Source of the DNA: JBKXSZ01 sp047017005
Lineage (GTDB): Bacteria > Bacillota > Clostridia > TANB77 > CAG-508
Length of the DNA: 10,407 nucleotides
Assembly: GCA_047017005.1 (NCBI GenBank)
Contig: JBKXSZ010000032.1
Coordinates: 1 to 10,407, forward strand
Direction of reading: 5' to 3'
A program made the translations under genes and the position numbers. Each line of letters begins with the position of its first letter. The first letter of the stretch is position 1. The notes below the pieces were generated by a model that was not told the origin of the DNA, did no database searches, and worked only from the letters and a program-made list of their open reading frames with translations. Of the stretch, positions 6,910-10,407 are shown piece after piece.

Positions 6910-6928
6910 CTTCTATTCCTCTCTTTCT

Positions 6929-7000
6929 AAAAAAGTCAAAGACGGAAACCAATTTAAGAATATTCTTAAATGATTAAAATCCGAACTTTGACTTCCGATT
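6929..7000 (-). terminator. Composite hairpin between khpB and mnmE, terminator or attenuator
   Basis: On the minus strand AAGTCAAAG (6986-6994) pairs with CTTTGACTT (6933-6941), extended inward by CGGA/TCCG, and the outer stem runs into a six-T run (6929-6934, two of them in the stem). This is terminator-like and ends 19 nt before the mnmE ATG. A second, smaller hairpin (6978-7000, AATCGGAA/TTCGGATT with one mismatch) uses the left arm as its loop (GTCAAAG) and is followed by TTTT. The two cannot form fully together, except as a loop-to-downstream pseudoknot. A 20-bp perfect palindrome sits in the middle. Confidence 0.65.
6952..6971. repeat. 20-bp perfect palindrome inside the khpB-mnmE hairpin
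   Basis: The half-site ATTTAAGAAT is followed immediately by its exact reverse complement. It would form the tip of the composite structure in RNA, but with no loop it would lose the central pairs. As DNA it could equally be a dimeric protein site. It is all A/T except two G/C pairs, so part of the symmetry may be chance. Confidence 0.6.
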
Positions 7001-7009
7001 TTTATTTAA

Positions 7010-7711
7010 TTATTTTAAAGCAATAACAACTCTTCTTCTAGGCTCTTCTCCTACGCTATATGTTATTATTTTGCTATTTTCTTGTAACTTACTATGAATA
7101 ATCTTTCTCTCATAAGCAGACATTGGTTCTAATGTTACAGATTTTTTAGTTTTCAAAACTGTTTTAGATACTTTTTCTGCTAACTCCTCTAATGTTTTCT
7201 CTCTTTTTTTACGATATCCCTCGATATCTACAATTACTCTTACTTTTTCATGCGAGTTTTTATTTGCTATAGAAGATAATACTACTTGCATTGAATTAAG
7301 CACTTCTCCTCGATACCCTATTAAATAGTTAATATCTCCTCCTGTAATATTGATTTTTATATAATATTCATCCATATCAATTGTATAATGAATATCTTTT
7401 GATGGAACTTTTTTTACAAAATTGTCCATAAATTCTTTTATGTTTGTAATTGCTTGCTTTGTAGTTTCACTATCTTTCTCTAGTTTCTTTTTCTCTTTTG
7501 GTTTATCCACTTTTTCTTCTTTTTTAATATTTTCTTTTACTGTTAATTCTACTTTTACAATTCTAGGTGCTAATATACTAAAAAAACTTCTTTTATTTTC
7601 ATCTTCTAATACTTTAACATCTACCATGTTTTGAGAAACATGTAATTCTTTTAAACCATTTTCAATTGCTTCATTTGTTGTCTTTCCTTCTGATATGATA
7701 GTCTTAGGCAT
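7010..7711 (-). CDS. khpB: RNA-binding protein KhpB (Jag / EloR)
   Basis: KhpB is a cytoplasmic RNA-binding protein which, with KhpA, affects cell elongation and division in streptococci and is always found beside yidC in Firmicutes. From the ATG at 7711 it has 233 residues: a Jag-N domain at about 1-51, a Lys/Glu-rich linker (57-90), a KH domain (about 104-165) with the GxxG loop GYRG at 132-135, and an R3H domain (about 172-233) with the R-x3-H motif R202...H206. I chose 7711 rather than an ATG 21 nt upstream because GGAGG (7721-7725) sits 9 nt before 7711, and the longer form would merely translate that site as Arg/Lys codons. The start overlaps the yidC stop by 8 nt, indicating coupled translation. 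Confidence 0.94.
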   Translation of the reverse strand: MPKTIISEGKTTNEAIENGLKELHVSQNMVDVKVLEDENKRSFFSILAPRIVKVELTVKENIKKEEKVDKPKEKKKLEKDSETTKQAITNIKEFMDNFVKKVPSKDIHYTIDMDEYYIKINITGGDINYLIGYRGEVLNSMQVVLSSIANKNSHEKVRVIVDIEGYRKKREKTLEELAEKVSKTVLKTKKSVTLEPMSAYERKIIHSKLQENSKIITYSVGEEPRRRVVIALK

Positions 7712-8555
7712 TTTCTTTCTCCTCCTTATCATCAGAAATTTTATTTAATATTAATCTTTCGATAATCATTAATATGTTACTTACTAACCAATATAAAGCT
7801 AAACCTAACGGAGCTATGATAGCAATAGAAACAGACATAATTGGCATGATTAAAGACATACTTTTATTAGCCTGTGCCATAGCATCCAATTCGTTTGGTT
7901 CTTCTTTCTTTTGTTCTTTTTCCTTTTTGTCTTTTTCTCCATTCTGCATTGCAGTCGTAATTCTCATCATTACAAATGAAGATATAACATATAATACAGG
8001 AATAATATAAACTCTTGGGTCATTTAAACTTTGGGTTGGAACTTTACTTAAATCAATTCCGAAAAAATCCATATTTAAATTAACTCTTTCATCTTGAGGT
8101 CCTTTATATTGAATAACTTCAATTTCTGGATAAGCTGATTTTTGCTTGTCTGGATATTCTTGTATAATTTCGTTTTGGTAATTTTTTATTACCTCAGGGT
8201 CCACTTTTTTCATATATGTAAGAGGACTTTTTACTAAATAAAAAACAGCAAATAATAAAACTAATTGTGCAATTGAACTTAAACAACCACTAAAAGGACT
8301 CATTTTTTCTGTTCTATACAAACTAATTGTTTCTTGATTTAATCGTTCTGGGTCATTTTTATATTTACTTTGTATTTCTTTCATTTTTGCTTGTATCTTA
8401 GCTGATTTCTTCATTGTTTTTTGTTGTTTAATTGATATCGGTAACAATATTATTTTCAATATAATAGAAAATAATATGATAGCTAGTCCATAATTTTGTA
8501 AAAAGGAATATAGCCAATTTAATAAATATCCAAATAAACTTGCAATAGCGCCCAT
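7704..8555 (-). CDS. yidC: Membrane protein insertase YidC (Oxa1 / SpoIIIJ family)
   Basis: YidC inserts and folds membrane proteins alone or with SecYEG. This is the short Gram-positive form, 283 residues without the large periplasmic domain. Hydrophobic segments are visible at about 20-40, 88-108 and 183-200, and twice between about 235 and 270, giving the five-helix core, with a charged tail ending KEEKENA. The cytoplasmic hairpin after the first core helix is present (about 43-75). In place of the groove arginine found in Bacillus SpoIIIJ there is Lys34 (IILKIILLP). There is no N-terminal lipobox cysteine. GGAGG lies 7 nt before the ATG at 8555. It follows yidD by 16 nt and overlaps khpB by 8 nt, so it is a middle gene of the rpmH operon. 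Confidence 0.95.
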   Translation of the reverse strand: MGAIASLFGYLLNWLYSFLQNYGLAIILFSIILKIILLPISIKQQKTMKKSAKIQAKMKEIQSKYKNDPERLNQETISLYRTEKMSPFSGCLSSIAQLVLLFAVFYLVKSPLTYMKKVDPEVIKNYQNEIIQEYPDKQKSAYPEIEVIQYKGPQDERVNLNMDFFGIDLSKVPTQSLNDPRVYIIPVLYVISSFVMMRITTAMQNGEKDKKEKEQKKEEPNELDAMAQANKSMSLIMPIMSVSIAIIAPLGLALYWLVSNILMIIERLILNKISDDKEEKENA

Positions 8556-8571
8556 ACCTGTTCCTCCAATT

Positions 8572-8790
8572 TTATTTTAATGGGTCATATCCCCCTTTAG
8601 AAAAAGGATTACACCTCAAGATTCTCTTTACTCCTAAAAAAGTTCCCTTTATTACCCCGTATTTCATAATTGCTTGTTTTGTATATTCTGAACAAGTTGG
8701 GTAATATTTGCAATGTATTCCAAAAAAAGAAAATATTGGTGATATCAACTTTTGATAACCTTTTATTAATATTAATAAAATTTTTCTCAT
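8572..8790 (-). CDS. yidD: Membrane protein insertion efficiency factor YidD
   Basis: YidD is a small membrane-associated protein that helps YidC-dependent insertion; its gene is nearly always between rnpA and yidC. The 72-residue product has an amphipathic or hydrophobic N-terminus (about 1-24), then the family core with C27, PTCSEY (C33 at residues 31-36), and RCNPFSKGGYDP (C60), all three conserved cysteines present. Length is at the short end of the usual range. The ATG overlaps the rnpA stop as ATGA, and GAGG lies a few bases upstream, so translation is coupled to rnpA. Confidence 0.95.
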   Translation of the reverse strand: MRKILLILIKGYQKLISPIFSFFGIHCKYYPTCSEYTKQAIMKYGVIKGTFLGVKRILRCNPFSKGGYDPLK

Positions 8791-9143
8791 ATTTCCTCGG
8801 TTTCTTCATATAATTTTGCTTTTTTAAAAATATATTTCATATCTTCTTGTATTTTCCAAAAATTTGCTTCTTCTATTGAATTTTTCTTTTTCCATAAAAA
8901 AACAATATCATATCCTTTTTTCAAATTTTTTTCTAATAATCGATAATTCTCTCGAATTAATCTCTTTACATGATTTCTTCTTACGGCTTTACCTTGTTTC
9001 ACTCCTACTGCAATTCCGATATAGTTTTGTTTTTTGTGGCTTGGACGTATTATAACTTCAATACTTTTACCGCTATAATATTTCCCTTTTGATAATACAT
9101 TTTTAAACTCATAATTTTTTTTTAATGTTAATATTTTTTTCAT
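8787..9143 (-). CDS. rnpA: Ribonuclease P protein component
   Basis: RnpA is the protein subunit that binds the catalytic RNase P RNA and helps it trim the 5' leader of pre-tRNAs. The 118-residue basic protein shows the start MKKILTLKKNYEFKNVLSKG and the signature GKAVRRNHVKRLIRE (51-65), where the family RNR motif reads RRNHVKR. Length is normal. The ATG at 9143 is the natural start, but the ribosome site is weak (GTGAG before a run of As). It lies 74 nt after rpmH with a hairpin between, and overlaps yidD by 4 nt. It should be expressed far below L34, which the hairpin and weak site would help explain. Confidence 0.95.
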   Translation of the reverse strand: MKKILTLKKNYEFKNVLSKGKYYSGKSIEVIIRPSHKKQNYIGIAVGVKQGKAVRRNHVKRLIRENYRLLEKNLKKGYDIVFLWKKKNSIEEANFWKIQEDMKYIFKKAKLYEETEEI

Positions 9144-9186
9144 TTTTTTCTCACTTATTTATGAAAATCCGTTTATTACTACATTA

Positions 9187-9211
9187 AAAGGCCACTTTAT
9201 CTGCGGCCTTT
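9187..9211 (-). terminator. Hairpin between rpmH and rnpA, likely partial terminator
   Basis: On the minus strand AAAGGCCGC pairs with GTGGCCTTT (9 bp including one G-U) around the 7-nt loop AGATAAA, followed by a short U-run (UUUU including the stem end). The G-U pair becomes an A-C mismatch in the plus direction, so the structure suits the minus transcript. A partial terminator or mRNA-stabilising 3' end would give more rpmH than rnpA message. Confidence 0.6.
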
Positions 9212-9217
9212 CTTCTC

Positions 9218-9352
9218 TTAAGCACTTAATTTTTTTCTTCCTTTTGCGCGTCTTGCTTTTAAAACGTTTCTTCCTGCTCTAGTTTTCATTCTTTTCATAA
9301 AACCATGTTCTTTCTTTTCTTGTCTATTTTTTGGTTGGAATGTTCTTTTCAT
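9218..9352 (-). CDS. rpmH: 50S ribosomal protein L34 (bL34)
   Basis: This gene encodes a 44-residue, very basic protein beginning MKRTFQPKNRQEKKEHGFMKRM and ending GRKKLSA, the full L34 pattern, at the normal length. L34 is part of the large ribosomal subunit. The ATG at 9352 follows the excellent ribosome site AGGAGGTG with a 4-nt spacer, as expected for a highly expressed gene. It is the first gene of rpmH-rnpA-yidD-yidC-khpB and is transcribed away from dnaA across the origin, the usual Firmicutes arrangement. Confidence 0.97.
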   Translation of the reverse strand: MKRTFQPKNRQEKKEHGFMKRMKTRAGRNVLKARRAKGRKKLSA

Positions 9353-9417
9353 TTTGCACCTCCTATAATCTATCGAAACCCATATTGGATTACTTACCTT
9401 TTTTCATAAGTATTAAG

Positions 9418-9447
9418 ATTATACCTTATCATAGCCCAGTATGTCAA
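9418..9447 (-). promoter_or_regulatory. Promoter of the rpmH operon with consensus hexamers
   Basis: On the minus strand TTGACA (9442-9447) and TATAAT (9418-9423) are both perfect matches, 18 bp apart. Transcription should start near 9411, leaving a leader of about 58 nt before rpmH. It is the strongest promoter visible in the window, in keeping with a ribosomal protein gene. Confidence 0.85.
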
Positions 9448-9500
9448 TATTTTTTGGAAACTTTGGTAAAAAAGTTTATTTATCTTTTTTTCTTTTTATA

Positions 9501-9530
9501 TTGACTATTTTATCTCTTTTTTGATATGAT
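9501..9530 (+). promoter_or_regulatory. Promoter of dnaA
   Basis: TTGACT (9501-9506) and TATGAT (9525-9530) are 18 bp apart on the plus strand. The expected start near 9537 gives a leader of about 170 nt that contains all four DnaA boxes, so bound DnaA would lie in the path of RNA polymerase and could repress its own gene. The divergent rpmH promoter is about 55 bp away. Confidence 0.65.
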
Positions 9531-9578
9531 AAGAAAACAATAGGAGAATAAGGCCTTTCGGCTACATAATACATTACA

Positions 9579-9587
9579 TGTTGATAA
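9579..9587 (-). promoter_or_regulatory. DnaA box, isolated (TTATCAACA on the minus strand)
   Basis: TGTTGATAA on the plus strand is one base from the consensus TTATCCACA read on the minus strand. It lies 35 bp from the main cluster. Confidence 0.6.
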
Positions 9588-9619
9588 CTCAAATGTCGAA
9601 TTTTGTTTATTTTCTCAAT

Positions 9620-9657
9620 AACTTATCAACAACTGTGGATAACACTGTGGATAAGTT
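9620..9657. promoter_or_regulatory. Cluster of three DnaA boxes with symmetric ends
   Basis: TTATCAACA (9623-9631, plus) faces two perfect boxes TGTGGATAA (9634-9642 and 9646-9654, minus orientation). The two perfect boxes are direct repeats with a 12-bp period, so they lie on nearly the same face of the helix. The whole block is bounded by an 8-bp inverted repeat, AACTTATC (9620-9627) and GATAAGTT (9650-9657). It should be the main DnaA assembly site and the likely operator for dnaA autoregulation. Confidence 0.88.
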
Positions 9658-9709
9658 CTTTACATAAGATAACAATATAGAGTACTTCAGGAAGGGTTGA
9701 ATAAAAAAA

Positions 9710-10407
9710 ATGCAAAATGAATTAAATGAACTTTTATTCAAAGCAAAAGAACTTTTGAAAGATGAAATGACAAAAATTTCTTACGAAACTTGGATAAAAA
9801 GCCTAGAAATAGACAGTATGAATAACAATCATATTGTTTTACGTGCTACCTCACCTTTTCAAAAAGAAGCAGTTGAAACGAGATATTATGACCTTATTAT
9901 TAATACTTTTAAATTTATCACAAATAAAGACTGTACTATTTCTGTTATCACAAAAGATGAATCTTCAGATGAAGTGATAGAAGCTCCATCTTCTAGTAAT
10001 ATGGATACTAATCTTAATTATATCCACTCTAATCTAAATCCTAAATATACGTTTGATACTTTTGTTGTTGGTAATAATAATCGATTTGCACATGCTGCTG
10101 CATTAGCCGTTGCAGAAGCACCAGCTACCTCTTATAATCCTTTATTTTTATATGGAGGAGTTGGTCTTGGAAAAACACATTTAATGCACGCTATTGGTAA
10201 CAAAATATTACAAAACAACAAAGCTACTCATGTATTATATGTTACTTCTGAAAAATTCACGAATCAATTAATTAATGCCATAAAAGATAATAAAAATGAA
10301 CAATTTCGAAACATCTATCGAAACATTGATGTTTTATTAATTGATGACATTCAATTTATTGCTGGAAAAGAAAGAATTCAAGAAGAGTTTTTCCATACAT
10401 TTAATAC
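9710..10407 (+). CDS. dnaA: Chromosomal replication initiator DnaA, 5' part (cut by window edge)
   Basis: DnaA binds DnaA boxes at oriC, forms an ATP-dependent helical filament, melts the origin and loads the helicase. The first 232 residues are visible: domain I (about 1-80, ELLFKAKELLKDEMTKISYETWIKSL), a short, poorly conserved domain II linker (about 81-110), and the start of the AAA+ domain III at NPKYTFDTFVVGNNNRFAHAA. This domain has Walker A GGVGLGKT at 149-156 and Walker B VLLIDDIQ at 208-215. Sensor motifs and the C-terminal DNA-binding domain IV lie beyond the edge. The ATG at 9710 fits the family start. AGGAAGGG (9689-9696) is a good ribosome site, but its 13-nt spacing, mostly As, is long and may keep translation modest. 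The nearby TTG at 9697 and ATG at 9716 are out of frame. Confidence 0.97.
   Translation, partial: MQNELNELLFKAKELLKDEMTKISYETWIKSLEIDSMNNNHIVLRATSPFQKEAVETRYYDLIINTFKFITNKDCTISVITKDESSDEVIEAPSSSNMDTNLNYIHSNLNPKYTFDTFVVGNNNRFAHAAALAVAEAPATSYNPLFLYGGVGLGKTHLMHAIGNKILQNNKATHVLYVTSEKFTNQLINAIKDNKNEQFRNIYRNIDVLLIDDIQFIAGKERIQEEFFHTFN

Larger units (their letters stand above)
9531..9709. other. oriC: Replication origin region (oriC, rpmH-dnaA part)
   Basis: This non-coding stretch before dnaA holds four DnaA-box-like 9-mers: one at 9579-9587 and three packed at 9623-9654, followed by the AT-rich 9655-9688, a candidate unwinding element. The flanking genes, the divergent transcription and the boxes together mark the origin. 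Gram-positive origins often have a second box cluster between dnaA and dnaN, which would lie outside the window. I could not identify a clear GC-cluster or DnaA-trio run beside the last box, although loose A/T trinucleotides are present. A short GCC-TTTC-GGC hairpin at 9553-9562 is also seen in the leader. Confidence 0.85.

Noticed and set aside
7712..7732. N-terminal extension of khpB (MIRRRKK)
   Set aside because: These codons are the ribosome binding site itself; family homology begins at the ATG at 7711.
8609..8809. Second minus-strand frame overlapping yidD
   Set aside because: Out of frame with yidD, whose full family motifs are intact; no sign of a frameshift is needed.
8994..9009. 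TGTTTCAC half-site inside rnpA
   Set aside because: Only half of a parS palindrome; it lies next to the conserved RNR region and is explained by coding.
9365..9411. Very short frames in the rpmH leader
   Set aside because: Only five or six codons, without ribosome sites; no evidence of a leader peptide.
9697..9699. TTG close to the dnaA ribosome site as an alternative start
   Set aside because: Not in frame with dnaA (13 nt before the ATG).
1..10407. Insertion sequences, prophage genes, CRISPR arrays, known riboswitches
   Set aside because: No transposase, integrase, regularly spaced repeats or recognisable aptamer pattern was seen on either strand.

Overview
The window is the left flank of a chromosomal replication origin from a low-GC Gram-positive bacterium, most likely a member of the Clostridia. 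The evidence is the very AT-rich DNA, the order dnaA | rpmH-rnpA-yidD-yidC-khpB-mnmE-mnmG-rsmG-parA-parB, a DUF4446 gene directly after parB, and a nearby tRNA-Ser. I cannot name a genus. UGG is the tryptophan codon and UGA is used as a stop (rnpA), so the standard bacterial code applies.

Layout from left to right: the 5' part of a tRNA-Ser(UGA) gene runs off the left edge (1-50, minus) with its own promoter (68-96). Next come DUF4446, parB and parA (198-2411, all minus), driven by a strong promoter at 2447-2475; parA starts with TTG. A rho-independent terminator (2586-2616) separates them from rsmG-mnmG-mnmE (2647-6909, minus). This group has an unusual 281-nt gap between mnmE and mnmG. A large composite hairpin (6929-7000) separates mnmE from khpB-yidC-yidD-rnpA-rpmH (7010-9352, minus), which is driven by a promoter with perfect consensus hexamers (9418-9447). 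The 357-nt region 9353-9709 is the intergenic oriC. It holds divergent promoters for rpmH and dnaA and four DnaA boxes. dnaA (plus) begins at 9710 and is cut by the right edge.

The genes form four functional groups. DnaA and its boxes initiate replication. ParA and ParB segregate the origin. RpmH, RnpA, MnmE, MnmG and RsmG serve the ribosome, tRNA processing, tRNA wobble modification and 16S rRNA methylation. YidD, YidC and KhpB handle membrane protein insertion and an associated RNA-binding role. All minus-strand genes point away from the origin, co-directional with the leftward fork.

The gene content is conserved housekeeping, and I see no mobile element, CRISPR array or clearly new multi-gene system. 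The points worth a second look are non-coding: a terminator between rsmG and parA built from parS-like half-sites, a terminator-like composite structure only 19 nt before mnmE with no visible promoter after it, and the long purine-rich mnmE-mnmG gap with an inverted repeat and a 40-codon ORF ending one base before mnmG.
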